A model generated the notes under the pieces. That model was given only the letters and a program-made list of their open reading frames with translations. It had not been told where the DNA came from and searched no databases. From an uncultured Aeriscardovia sp. (lineage in GTDB: Bacteria; Actinomycetota; Actinomycetes; Actinomycetales; Bifidobacteriaceae): 64,000 nt of DNA. The stretch spans positions 310,001 through 374,000 of the forward strand of contig CAIFES010000001.1 of NCBI GenBank assembly GCA_903789535.1, written 5' to 3'. The translations under genes were made by a program, and so were the position numbers. Every line of letters begins with the position of its first letter. Positions within the stretch are counted from its first letter, which is position 1. Below are positions 48,914 to 57,485 of the stretch, in pieces.

Positions 48914-49096
48914 ATGGATCTCACATGGTTGTGGTGGACGCTCGGCATCCTCTTTGTTGTCGGCTGCTTCCTGCTCTCCTCGCATTTCGGGCTGATCGGC
49001 AGTCTGCGCAAGACGTCGCAGAACCCTGATGCCGATCCTCAAACCCGCAAGGAGGCGGAAGACATCATGCGCAAGATCGACGCAGGCAAATTGTGA
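48914..49096 (+). CDS. Small single-span membrane protein of unknown function
   Basis: 60 residues starting MDLTWLWWTLG. One membrane segment (about 3-24, Trp-rich at its start) is followed by a polar, charged tail (SLRKTSQNPDADPQTRKEAEDIMRKIDAG). AAAGGAGG lies five nt before ATG 48914. ATG 48911 is too close to it, and ATG 48896 lies upstream of it. I do not recognise the family. It has its own ribosome site, codon use like its neighbours, and sits after a terminator. Confidence 0.7.
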   Translation: MDLTWLWWTLGILFVVGCFLLSSHFGLIGSLRKTSQNPDADPQTRKEAEDIMRKIDAGKL

Positions 49097-49225
49097 GGAC
49101 AGTGACATTTTCGATGTCCTACCCCACCACCCATAAGGCGTCTCTTTCTATCGGCCATCGGCAGCCAAGTGACCGGCAGGTTAACCGTCTACCCATGGAC
49201 GATCGATAAAAACCCACACGCCCGA

Positions 49226-49231
49226 TATAAT
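49226..49231 (+). promoter_or_regulatory. Consensus -10 box before the MFS gene
   Basis: TATAAT is a perfect -10 match, with TCGATA 17 bp upstream as a possible -35. It overlaps TTG 49231, the most upstream potential start codon of the following frame, so that codon is unlikely to be translated. Confidence 0.55.
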
Positions 49232-49269
49232 TGAACCCTTCTGAACGCGCGGTAAGGGGAAGAAGGCGC

Positions 49270-50934
49270 ATCACCACGGCAGGGACCACGCAAGGACAGC
49301 CAGACAGGGACGACAACCGCAACAGTCGGGGAAACGGGAACGATAGCGATAATCAGTCTTCCCCCGATACCGGGCACCCGCACAACACCACGGATCACGC
49401 CTTCCACAAACCAGTGTGGGTGCAGCGCCTCGCGCCCGTCCGCCGTGAGAGCGTCGTTCTCACCCGCGAGCGCGCCTACAAGAACGGGCATCTGACCCGC
49501 CCGGCGTTCGTCTCCATCGCCATCCTCACCTTTGTCACCTTTCTGGGCAACTTCACCCAGCTGCAGCTGACGAGCGCCCTGCCGCAGATCGACAAGGATT
49601 TCGGCATCCCGCTGCTCACCGGCCAGTGGCTCACGTCCGTGTTCCAGCTGGTGATGGGCATCATGGTGCCGCTGACCGCCTTCCTCACCCTGCGCTTCTC
49701 CACCCGGCAGATCGTGCTTGCCTCGATGATCACCTTCACGCTCGGTTCGGTGGTGGCCTGGCTCGCGCCCTCGTTCGGCCTCGTGCTGGTCGGGCGCATT
49801 CTGGAGGCGATCGGTGGCGGTGTGATGTGGCCGGTGCTGCAGATCGTCATCTTCCAGACGTACCCGGTCACCCATCGAGGGGTGGCGATGGGCACGGTGG
49901 GCATCGCCATGGCCGTCTCCCCCGCCCTCGGCCCGGTGCTGGGCGGCTGGCAGACCGACAACAACGGCTGGCGCTCGATCTTCGGCTCGCTCGCCGTGGT
50001 GGGGGCGGTCGCCGTCGTGCTCGTCGCCCTGTTCCTGCGCAATTTCAGCGAGCAGAACCACTCGGCGCGGGCGGATCTGTTCTCTGCGGCGTTGTCGACC
50101 ATCGGTTTCGGTGCGCTGCTCTTCGGCTTCACCAATATCCGCCAGTATCCGATCACCGCGCCCATCTGCTGGGCACCGATGCTCGTGGGGATCGTGGGCA
50201 TTGTCTGGTTCGTGCTGCGCCAGCTGCATGTGGCGGCCCCGCTGCTCGACCTGCGCGTGCTCAAGAACCGCTCGTTCGCGGTGGGCACGGCCATCGCCTC
50301 GCTGTCGTTCTTCGCGTTCAGTTCGGTGATGGTGCTCATCTCCCAGTACATCGTCAACGACCTGCATCAGAGCGCCACCCTCTCGGGCCTGGCGCTGCTG
50401 CCCGGCGCGCTCGGCCAGATCATCGCCCAGTATTACGGCGGGCACTTCCTCGACCGTCTCGGCGCCCGGCCGGTGGTCGTCTTCGGCACGGTGACGCTGT
50501 TCGTGGGCACGGTGATGATGAGTCTGCTCTCGGCGACGACGCCGGTGTGGTGGGTCTCGCTGTGCCAGTTCATCCGTCAGATCGGGATGGGATTCACGAT
50601 GATGCCCGTCACCACCTGGTCGCTCAACGCGCTTGACCCGCATTCGGTCTCCGACGGCTCGGCGGTGACGAACACCGCGCGTCAGATCTCGGGAGCGATC
50701 GGCTCGCCGGTGCTCATCGTCATCATGGAGGCGATGACGGGCGCGTTCAGCCAGACCGGTATGAGAGTGGAGCTGTGCAACATCGCCGCCATCGAGTGGA
50801 CGTTCCGCATCTCCGCTGTGGTGTGCCTGGTGATGGTGGTGCTTGCGCTGGTGGGCGTGCGCGGCAGCCACGCCGGCCATCTGCACACGCTCACGCTGCA
50901 GCAGATCCGCGCGGCACGAAAAGCGCAGAATTAA
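49270..50934 (+). CDS. MFS transporter, DHA2-type multidrug efflux family
   Basis: Proton-coupled exporter. About 14 membrane segments begin at PAFVSIAILTFVTFLGNF. QLTSALPQIDKDFGI, QWLTSVFQLVMGIMVPLTAFL, GRILEAIGGGVMWPVLQ and AMAVSPALGPVLGGW are DHA2 motifs. The start is uncertain. The frame opens at TTG 49231, which overlaps a -10 box. No ATG occurs before the first membrane segment. AAGGGGA and AGAAGG (49254-49266) precede ATC 49270, and GTG 49411 lacks a ribosome site. The extra N-terminus is Asn/Asp/Gly-rich. The substrate is unknown. Confidence 0.85.
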   Translation: MTTAGTTQGQPDRDDNRNSRGNGNDSDNQSSPDTGHPHNTTDHAFHKPVWVQRLAPVRRESVVLTRERAYKNGHLTRPAFVSIAILTFVTFLGNFTQLQLTSALPQIDKDFGIPLLTGQWLTSVFQLVMGIMVPLTAFLTLRFSTRQIVLASMITFTLGSVVAWLAPSFGLVLVGRILEAIGGGVMWPVLQIVIFQTYPVTHRGVAMGTVGIAMAVSPALGPVLGGWQTDNNGWRSIFGSLAVVGAVAVVLVALFLRNFSEQNHSARADLFSAALSTIGFGALLFGFTNIRQYPITAPICWAPMLVGIVGIVWFVLRQLHVAAPLLDLRVLKNRSFAVGTAIASLSFFAFSSVMVLISQYIVNDLHQSATLSGLALLPGALGQIIAQYYGGHFLDRLGARPVVVFGTVTLFVGTVMMSLLSATTPVWWVSLCQFIRQIGMGFTMMPVTTWSLNALDPHSVSDGSAVTNTARQISGAIGSPVLIVIMEAMTGAFSQTGMRVELCNIAAIEWTFRISAVVCLVMVVLALVGVRGSHAGHLHTLTLQQIRAARKAQN

Positions 50935-51014
50935 AGCGCGGAATTACGTCGCCGCCAGATGACCACATGGCGGCGGCATCAGACCCTTCGGCACTGCCGC
51001 ATCCCGGAGGCGCT

Positions 51015-51050
51015 TTCAGGCATCATGGCACCGTCAGGCATCATGGCACT
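51015..51050. repeat. Two 18-bp direct repeats
   Basis: TCAGGCATCATGGCAC occurs twice, 18 bp apart, between the MFS gene and the convergent membrane protein gene. An 8-bp stem (CGCCGCCA 50950-50957 with TGGCGGCG 50968-50975) just upstream may end the MFS transcript, though no T-run follows. Confidence 0.6.
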
Positions 51051-51129
51051 GCCGGCACGATGACAGACCACAGCACCATTCCGGACACTGACGGCCCCCG
51101 CGCCCGGCAGTCGTACGCTCGGCCGGCCT

Positions 51130-52365
51130 TCAGCCGTTGTTCTGGCCGTTGTTCTGATTGCTGTCGCCCTGATTGCCCTGGTTACTCTGGCTGTTCTGAC
51201 TGTTCTGATTGTTGTTGTCAGAATTGTTGCTGTCCGAGTCAGACGAATCGGAGTCAGAGTTCTTGTTCTCCTCCTCCTGCTTCGCCTTCTCCTCGGCCTC
51301 CTGCTTTGCTTTCTCCTCTTCCTGCGCCTTCTGTTTGGCCTGCACGGATGTGTTGACGGCGGCGACGGCGGTGCTGATGTTCTGGCTTGCCTTTGTCAGC
51401 TCAGAGAGCGTGGCGCTCTTGCCGGCGAGCAGCTTCTGCCCGGAGGCGATGGCGGACTGCAGCGTGGAGATGGTCGACGAGTCCTGCACGTTGTTGACCT
51501 GCTGGGTGGCGGTCTGCTGGGCGGAGGAGATGAGCTGGGTCAGGCTCGTGCGCGCGTCCGAGACGAGCTTGGCGTTCTTGGAGGCGGTGATCGACTTGAC
51601 ATCCGCCTTCATGGTGGAAACGGCCTTGGTCAGATCGGCCGCATCGCCGGCCATGGTGGTCGCATGCTCGGTGAGCTTGTCCATGCTCAGGCTCGTCGAG
51701 CACGACAGCACGGACGGAGGGGTACGCGAGGTGATGTCGTGCAGGCTGGAGATGGAGGAGCCGTCCACCACCTGGCTGCTGGTGACGGCCAGCGCCGACT
51801 TCGTGGCGGCGGCGTCACGCTCGGCGGTGAAGTTCCGGGTCGCCTCCTCAAGACTGCTGGCAGCATTGCGGCAGTTGGTCATGGCGGCGTTGGTGGCCTT
51901 GTTGCGCCAGATGAGCCAGCCCGCCACGCCACCGACGGCGAGGATGGCGATCACGACGACGGTCACAATGGCGATGAGCCGCGTCTTGGCCGCCTTCGCC
52001 TTCTTGCGGGCGGCGAGCTGCTCGGGGGTGAGGGCCTCCTCGCCGTCCTCCGGTTCCTCCTGGAACGCGCCGGACTCCAGACCGCGCAGACCGACCGCGG
52101 CCTCGTCGGGACGAGTCTGGCCGGCAGGAGTGCCGTCAGGAAGGGAGATCACGCGCGTCTCGTCGTCAACGGGTTGGGCACCGGGCTGGACGCCCGGCTG
52201 CCGTGCCTGTGCGGCACGCGCGGCGGCCTCCTCGCGCTCCTGTGCCTGGCTGACCGCACGGTTCGAGCTGCCCGGAAGGGTGGGATCGGGCACGGAGATG
52301 GGACGCATCCGCAACGTGTCTTCGGCATCGTCAAAATCGTCGTCGTATGCCATGTCCGTGCTCAC
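51130..52365 (-). CDS. Single-span membrane protein with extracellular helical domain and Ser/Asn/Asp/Gln tail
   Basis: Unknown function. It has 411 residues: an acidic, Pro/Gln-rich cytoplasmic part to about 125, one membrane segment (LIAIVTVVVIAILAVGGVAGWLIW), then an Ala/Ser/Thr-rich, probably helical extracellular part to about 345. A Glu/Lys/Gln coiled coil (QKAQEEEKAKQEAEEKAKQ) and a Ser/Asp/Asn/Gln low-complexity tail follow. The start may be GTG 52365 or ATG 52353, since GAGGGG is close to the first and far from the second. It stands between convergent and tandem MFS genes. I do not recognise the family. Confidence 0.75.
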   Translation of the reverse strand: MSTDMAYDDDFDDAEDTLRMRPISVPDPTLPGSSNRAVSQAQEREEAAARAAQARQPGVQPGAQPVDDETRVISLPDGTPAGQTRPDEAAVGLRGLESGAFQEEPEDGEEALTPEQLAARKKAKAAKTRLIAIVTVVVIAILAVGGVAGWLIWRNKATNAAMTNCRNAASSLEEATRNFTAERDAAATKSALAVTSSQVVDGSSISSLHDITSRTPPSVLSCSTSLSMDKLTEHATTMAGDAADLTKAVSTMKADVKSITASKNAKLVSDARTSLTQLISSAQQTATQQVNNVQDSSTISTLQSAIASGQKLLAGKSATLSELTKASQNISTAVAAVNTSVQAKQKAQEEEKAKQEAEEKAKQEEENKNSDSDSSDSDSNNSDNNNQNSQNSQSNQGNQGDSNQNNGQNNG

Positions 52366-52494
52366 TCCCCCTCGGCCCGTCGGGTATTCCCCGCCCGCCC
52401 GGGCCGTCTGTTTTCCAACCCCTCCATCCTACCGGCGCCGACCCACCGCAGGGGCCGGGTCCAAACCGTATCCCTGCCATGTTCCGGCCGCGTC

Positions 52495-53847
52495 TCAGCC
52501 GTCGATCTCCACCTTCTCCTCGCCGATAATGGCATGGGAGGTGGCAGCCTTGATCTGCCGGAAACCGATGAAGGCGATCACCACAGCGGCAAGAGCGAGC
52601 GCGGCCACGGTAAGGAAACCGCCGTGGGGCCCGGCAATATCGATGAAATGCCCTGCGGTGGCCGAGCCGACGGAGCTGCCGACCGAGTTCATCGCGTTCA
52701 TGAGCGCCACCGTCTCGGTGAACAGTGAGGTGGGCACCAGGCGCATGACGATCTGGTTGCCATTGACCCATGTGGGCCCCTGACAGACGCCGACGAGCAG
52801 GTAGATGACGATGACCTGCCAAAGCGCGGTGATGAGGCTGAACGAGCCGAGCCCGACCGCCAGCACCGCCAGACAGATGTAGAAACGCTTCCACAGCGGC
52901 ACCTGCCACTGGTGGGCGCCGTAGAAGGTGACGCCGACGAGCGAGCTGAACGAGAAACAGGCAAAGATGAACCCGGTGACCTGCGGCACGCCGAGCTGGC
53001 GGGCGTAGGAGATGATGGAGATCGAGGTGGCGGACTGGAAGGCACCCAGGCCGAACCAGGTGACGCACAGGGCGATGATGGCGGGGCTGAGCAGCAGAGA
53101 GGCCGTGCCCTTTGAGGCCGTCATTTGCGAGGCCGTCGTCTTTGCTGTCGCCTTCTTCGCAGAGCCCCGATAGTCGTTCAGGCTCATACCGGCCTTGCGC
53201 GCCCGGTCGAGCTCGGAGTCGGGCTCACCGATCGCACCGAGGAAGAGTACGGCACCGATGATGACGCACACGGCGGTGAAGGCGAACGCACCGGGCACGG
53301 ACCAGACGGCGAGGATGGAAGCAAGCGGATTGCCGATGATCCACATCATCTCGTCGATGATGGAGCACATGGCCAGCGAACGGTCGATCGATGCCGCATC
53401 CCCGGCGAGCAGGTGCGCCCACCTCGCCCGGCACATCGCGCCCCAGGGCGGCAGGATGGCCAGAAACGGCATGATGAAGTAATAGACGGTTGGCGGCACG
53501 CGGCACAGCAGGTAGGTGACGAACGCGACGGCGGACGCCATCCACATGCCCACCGCCGGTACGGAGACGCGCTTCTGACCATAGCGGTCGACGAGGTGGC
53601 CGAGCAGCGGGCCGATGAGGGCGGTGGCGATGGCCTGTGTGCCGGTCAGGCTGCCGGCGAGGCCGTACGAGCCGTAATAATGCTGGATGCCGATGGTGAC
53701 GGACATACCCACCATGGGGCCGGGCATGCCGGCCAGCAGCACGGCAAACGTGAAGCGCCGCGTGCCGGGGATGGACAGAAGTGTGGCGTAGCCGGAGAAC
53801 AGACGCTGGTACAGGCTTGATGAACGCACGCCGGACATGTGTGGCAT
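52495..53847 (-). CDS. MFS transporter
   Basis: Twelve-segment major facilitator of unknown substrate. It has 450 residues. GSLTGTQAIATALIGPLLGHLVDRYGQKRV carries the MFS motif A loop (GxLxDRxGQKR pattern), and the second half begins after a polar loop rich in Lys/Ala/Thr (about residues 215-250). Repeated substrate-binding motifs cannot be assigned to a drug or sugar class. AAAGAG lies five nt before ATG 53847, and the frame to 53952 is upstream. Confidence 0.82.
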   Translation of the reverse strand: MPHMSGVRSSSLYQRLFSGYATLLSIPGTRRFTFAVLLAGMPGPMVGMSVTIGIQHYYGSYGLAGSLTGTQAIATALIGPLLGHLVDRYGQKRVSVPAVGMWMASAVAFVTYLLCRVPPTVYYFIMPFLAILPPWGAMCRARWAHLLAGDAASIDRSLAMCSIIDEMMWIIGNPLASILAVWSVPGAFAFTAVCVIIGAVLFLGAIGEPDSELDRARKAGMSLNDYRGSAKKATAKTTASQMTASKGTASLLLSPAIIALCVTWFGLGAFQSATSISIISYARQLGVPQVTGFIFACFSFSSLVGVTFYGAHQWQVPLWKRFYICLAVLAVGLGSFSLITALWQVIVIYLLVGVCQGPTWVNGNQIVMRLVPTSLFTETVALMNAMNSVGSSVGSATAGHFIDIAGPHGGFLTVAALALAAVVIAFIGFRQIKAATSHAIIGEEKVEIDG

Positions 53848-53992
53848 CAGAACTCTTTCATGCACCCTGGTCAGAGAGGATACGGGAGATATCTGGTGGG
53901 ATCGAGGCTCTGCCGGCGCCAATGGCCATCTGTGCCCGGTGCCGACGATCACACAATGCTACGCTGATCGGCGCGGGACACGCCGGAGAAAA

Positions 53993-54844
53993 TCACTCAT
54001 TGTGCGCACGGCCGGATTGATCAGAACCGGCACGATCGCTCTCTGCGCGGTCGGACTGATCGGAACCGGCGCGATCTGCCTCCGCACGGTCGGCCTCGTC
54101 ACGCCAGCGGCGCAGCGCGCGCCCGCGCTCCTCGAGCGTGCCCTCCTTCGCACGCTGCAACAGCGCGTAGTAGCGGGCCATGCGATGCTCGAAGCGGCGC
54201 TTGTCGGCCGGCGAGAGACTCTCGTAGCGCTGTGACTGGGCGGCGTCCAAGTTCTCCACCGCGTCAAAATCACGCTTTCTGCGCATCATCGCCACGAAGC
54301 CGGCAATCGAGATGAGGATGAAGAACGTGAGCGAGACGCGCGGCGCCCAGATGGCCACCACCGTGAACACCGCCTGGGCCACCATGCCCGCGATCTGCAC
54401 GCGGCCGAACATCTCCGACATGGCACGCCGCACCGCCGCGCGGTCCTCGAAGCAGCGGTTGAAGATCACGTTCATCTCCACGTACTGCAGAATCATGACG
54501 ATGAGCGAGTCCGTGCCGAACAGCACCACCGACAGCGTCTCGCTGCGCACCGTCATCAGGCGTGTGAACGCGGGGATGAGCGAGAGGAAGAGCAGGAAGA
54601 GGAAGTCGAGGAACACGTCCGAGTTCGTCAGCGATGCCGCCTCCCCCGTCACGAGCGTGTGGCGGTACCAGGCCGCTGCCACGAAGAAGAAGCTGACCGC
54701 GTAGATGCCGATGGACATGAACAGGTTGCGGTAATCGATCTTGCCACCCACCACATCGACCGGCAGCCCCATCACCATGATGGTGAGAATGATGGCGATG
54801 ACGGCATCGGCGAAGGCGTCGTAGCGCTGTTTGAACGAGCTCAT
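53993..54844 (-). CDS. TMEM175-family (DUF1211) potassium channel-like protein
   Basis: Probable cation channel subunit with six membrane segments. It has 283 residues. RYDAFADAVIAIILTIMVMGLPV at residues 7-29 is the family pore-helix signature, with FAD where most members have FSD. The last 60 residues are hydrophilic and end in a repeat (DRAESDRAGSDQS). TAATTT lies six nt before the ATG with no ribosome site, so the mRNA is probably leaderless. It ends 145 nt upstream of the MFS gene start on the same strand. Confidence 0.85.
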   Translation of the reverse strand: MSSFKQRYDAFADAVIAIILTIMVMGLPVDVVGGKIDYRNLFMSIGIYAVSFFFVAAAWYRHTLVTGEAASLTNSDVFLDFLFLLFLSLIPAFTRLMTVRSETLSVVLFGTDSLIVMILQYVEMNVIFNRCFEDRAAVRRAMSEMFGRVQIAGMVAQAVFTVVAIWAPRVSLTFFILISIAGFVAMMRRKRDFDAVENLDAAQSQRYESLSPADKRRFEHRMARYYALLQRAKEGTLEERGRALRRWRDEADRAEADRAGSDQSDRAESDRAGSDQSGRAHNE

Positions 54845-54850
54845 ACTGCG

Positions 54851-54856
54851 AAATTA
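54851..54856 (-). promoter_or_regulatory. -10 box of the TMEM175-like gene (leaderless type)
   Basis: TAATTT on the minus strand, six nt before ATG 54844, with no Shine-Dalgarno. Confidence 0.45.
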
Positions 54857-55001
54857 CTCACGGCAGCGACGAAGCCACACCCTCTGGATATTTGTATCGG
54901 TTCTTCGCCTGTCGCCGATCCTCCACCGTTGCTTTTCAATCGGACCGTACTGTGGGCACAACAGCGAACAGACGCACGACGGTCACAGCCCAGGAGGCGG
55001 C

Positions 55002-55568
55002 ATGAATATTCTCATCATCTATTCCCATCCCAACCACGAAAGCTTCAACGGCGCGGTCCTCGAGCAGATCCAGAACAATCTCGATTCCCGGCACACCGTC
55101 CGGCTTGTGGACCTGTACGCCGAGCATTTCGACCCGGTCCTCTTCTTCGACAAACAGCATCGCCGCCGCGATCTGAGCAAAGACCCGGCCACGAAGAAAT
55201 ACCGCGACCTCATCATCTGGGCCGACAAGCTCATCTTCGTCTATCCCACCTGGTGGGGCGGGATGCCGGCCATGCTCAAAGGCTTCGTCGACCGCGTGTT
55301 CGTCTCCGGTTTTGCCTACAAGGGCAAGAAGATCGGGATGACGCCCAAGCTGAACGGTCGGACGGCGTGGATCGTCACCTCGCACGACACACCGGCCATC
55401 GCCGTGCCGTTCATGCCCGACTACGGCAGCGTGCTCAAACGGCAGGTGCTCGCCGCGTGCGGCATCAAGCCGTGCCGCATCACCTCGCTCGCCCCGCTCA
55501 AGTCGAGCACGCCCGCCCGGCGGCAGAAGATGCTGGAGAAGGTTGCCCGCCTCGCCCGGAAGATCTGA
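55002..55568 (+). CDS. Flavodoxin-fold NAD(P)H oxidoreductase (MdaB/KefF type)
   Basis: Probable FMN or FAD quinone reductase. It has 188 residues. MNILIIYSHPNHESFNGAVL is the phosphate-binding start, and VYPTWWGGMPAMLKGFVDRVFVSGFAY is the quinone-reductase family signature around the flavin. AGGAGGCGGC precedes ATG 55002. The open frame from 54831 overlaps the promoter of the divergent channel gene and is not coding. The substrate is unknown. Confidence 0.9.
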   Translation: MNILIIYSHPNHESFNGAVLEQIQNNLDSRHTVRLVDLYAEHFDPVLFFDKQHRRRDLSKDPATKKYRDLIIWADKLIFVYPTWWGGMPAMLKGFVDRVFVSGFAYKGKKIGMTPKLNGRTAWIVTSHDTPAIAVPFMPDYGSVLKRQVLAACGIKPCRITSLAPLKSSTPARRQKMLEKVARLARKI

Positions 55569-55757
55569 GCAGGACAATTCTAAGAGCGATGCTGTTTGCA
55601 GGCCGTTTTCACACTTCCTGTAGGTTGTCTGCCCAGATGACGGATTTCACGTATCCGGTTTTGATCAGACACGCGATGACAGATCTGCGACACATCATGT
55701 GCCATCAGACATCTGGGCCCGGCACGGCAAACGGACGACAGCAGAAAGGCGGGCATC

Positions 55758-56564
55758 ATGACATCCCGGACGCACGAGAGACAGACCGCGGGCTTCGACT
55801 ACCAGCAGGAGAACGCCGAGACCATCGACCGCTGGGTGAGCGAGGGCTGGGAGTGGGGCAGGCCCGTCACCCATGAGCAGTTCGCCGCCGCGCAGAAGGG
55901 CGACTGGGATATCGTGCTCACGCCCACCAAGCCCGTCCCTCGCTCATGGTTTGAGGGCCTTCCCACGCCCGACGGCGGCCTGACGGGTGCGAGGGTGCTC
56001 GGCCTCGCATCGGGCGGCGGCCAGCAGATGCCGATCCTGACGGCGGCGGGCGCGGTGTGCACCGTGCTCGACTACTCCCCCGCCCAGCTGGAAAGCGAGC
56101 GGCAGATGGCCGGGCGCGAGAGCTACGCCATCACCTGCGTGCGCGCCGACATGACAAAGCCGCTGCCGTTGCCCGACGCCAGCTTCGACCTTGTGGTCAA
56201 CCCGGTGAGCATGTGCTATATCCGCGAGATTGAGCCTGTCTTCCGCGAGATTTCGCGCATCCTGCGCCCCGGCGGCGTGGTGCTGACCGGTCAGGACAGC
56301 GGCATCAACTACATCGTCGATGATGCCGAGGAGCGGATCATCCGCGGTCTTCCTTACGACCCAGTCGCCGACCCGAAGCTGCTCGAACAGGCGCGGGCGG
56401 ACGATGACGGTGTGCAGTTCTCGCACACCGCCGGCGAGGAGATTTCCGCAGTGCTGCACGCCGGTCTGCGTGTGACCGACGTGTTCGAGGACACGAACGG
56501 CGACGGCCGTCTCGACAGGCTGGGCATCCCCTCGTTCCTCGCCATCCGCGCGGTCAAGGAGTGA
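55758..56564 (+). CDS. SAM-dependent methyltransferase (class I)
   Basis: Small-molecule methyltransferase of unknown substrate. It has 268 residues. VLGLASGGGQQMPILTAAGA is the SAM motif I. VLDYSPAQLESER (motif II), RADMTKPLPLPDASFDLVVNPVSMCYI (motifs III-IV) and ISRILRPGGVVLTGQ follow. The N-terminal YQQENAETIDRWVSEGWEWG is conserved in this group of bacterial methyltransferases. AGAAAGG lies eight nt before ATG 55758. A 190-nt space separates it from the reductase gene. Confidence 0.88.
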   Translation: MTSRTHERQTAGFDYQQENAETIDRWVSEGWEWGRPVTHEQFAAAQKGDWDIVLTPTKPVPRSWFEGLPTPDGGLTGARVLGLASGGGQQMPILTAAGAVCTVLDYSPAQLESERQMAGRESYAITCVRADMTKPLPLPDASFDLVVNPVSMCYIREIEPVFREISRILRPGGVVLTGQDSGINYIVDDAEERIIRGLPYDPVADPKLLEQARADDDGVQFSHTAGEEISAVLHAGLRVTDVFEDTNGDGRLDRLGIPSFLAIRAVKE

Positions 56565-56636
56565 TCACACCCGACGAGGCGAACGACCGGCTCAACACGT
56601 CGCCATCTGCACGAAGAGGAACTGACCCGAATTCTC

Positions 56637-57485
56637 TTATGCCTTCTTAGCTACGGCCTTGCCAGCCTTCCCAGCTTTTCCGAGACCACGGCTTGTCTTC
56701 TGCCGCGGGACAACCGGCTTGTACTGGTCGTCCGTGGTGAAGCAGGTGCGGTAGACGAGCCGCAGGATGAGGGCCGTCGAGACGAGCGTGAGCGACGACA
56801 TGGCGGCGAGGATCACGAACTGGTAGACGGCCGCGTTGACCGGGTTCGCGCCGGCGAGCACCTGGCCGGCCATCATGCCCGGGATCATCACGATGCCGCT
56901 CGAAGCCAGGGTGGCGATGGTCGGGGTGAGTCCCAGCTTAACCGAGGAGAGCACCGAGGGCCGGCTCGCCTCCCACGGCGTGGCACCCAAGGCGAGCATC
57001 GACTCGATCTCGTCCTGGCGTGACTTCATCGACTCATAGAAGCGCGTCAGGCCCACGGCGGTCGCGCCCACGGTGTTGCCGAGCATCATGCCGGTGATGG
57101 GGATGATGACCTGCGGCGAGTACCACGGCTTCGGGCGCACGATGCCCTCGGCCACAATGCCCACCATCAGTAGGGTGGTGATGAACTGGGTGAGGAAGAT
57201 CGGCCAACCCAGCCCCTGCGGGATGCCCGACGCGCGCGAGATGGTGATCTGTACAGAGGCGGTAATCATGAGGGCCACAAGCGCGACGACGATATACCAC
57301 GTGCCCTGCTTGATCACCCAGCCGAGGATGAAGCCCATCGCCACGAGCTGCAGGAACGAGCGCAGGCAGGAGAGCAGAAGGCTGCCGCTCACGTGCAGAC
57401 GCATGTAGGCGGCCAGCCCTGCGGCGGCGAGCACCATGAGCAGGGCGACGAGCAGGCCCCATTGGTCGATGGCGTAATACTTCAT
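56637..57485 (-). CDS. fetB: ABC exporter permease, FetB (UPF0014) family
   Basis: Membrane subunit of a putative iron or metal exporter. It has 282 residues and about seven hydrophobic segments. FLQLVAMGFILGWVI, PITGMMLGNTVGATAVGLTRFYES and EIESMLALGATPWEASRPS are UPF0014 hallmarks. In E. coli FetAB exports iron; here the substrate is inferred. A Lys-rich C-terminus ends the protein. Its start overlaps the ATPase gene by four nt (ATGA). Confidence 0.85.
   Translation of the reverse strand: MKYYAIDQWGLLVALLMVLAAAGLAAYMRLHVSGSLLLSCLRSFLQLVAMGFILGWVIKQGTWYIVVALVALMITASVQITISRASGIPQGLGWPIFLTQFITTLLMVGIVAEGIVRPKPWYSPQVIIPITGMMLGNTVGATAVGLTRFYESMKSRQDEIESMLALGATPWEASRPSVLSSVKLGLTPTIATLASSGIVMIPGMMAGQVLAGANPVNAAVYQFVILAAMSSLTLVSTALILRLVYRTCFTTDDQYKPVVPRQKTSRGLGKAGKAGKAVAKKA

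Noticed and set aside
54831..55001. Upstream start of the flavodoxin-fold reductase
   Set aside because: It overlaps the divergent channel gene's start and promoter, whereas MNILIIYSHP is the conserved family start with a strong ribosome site.
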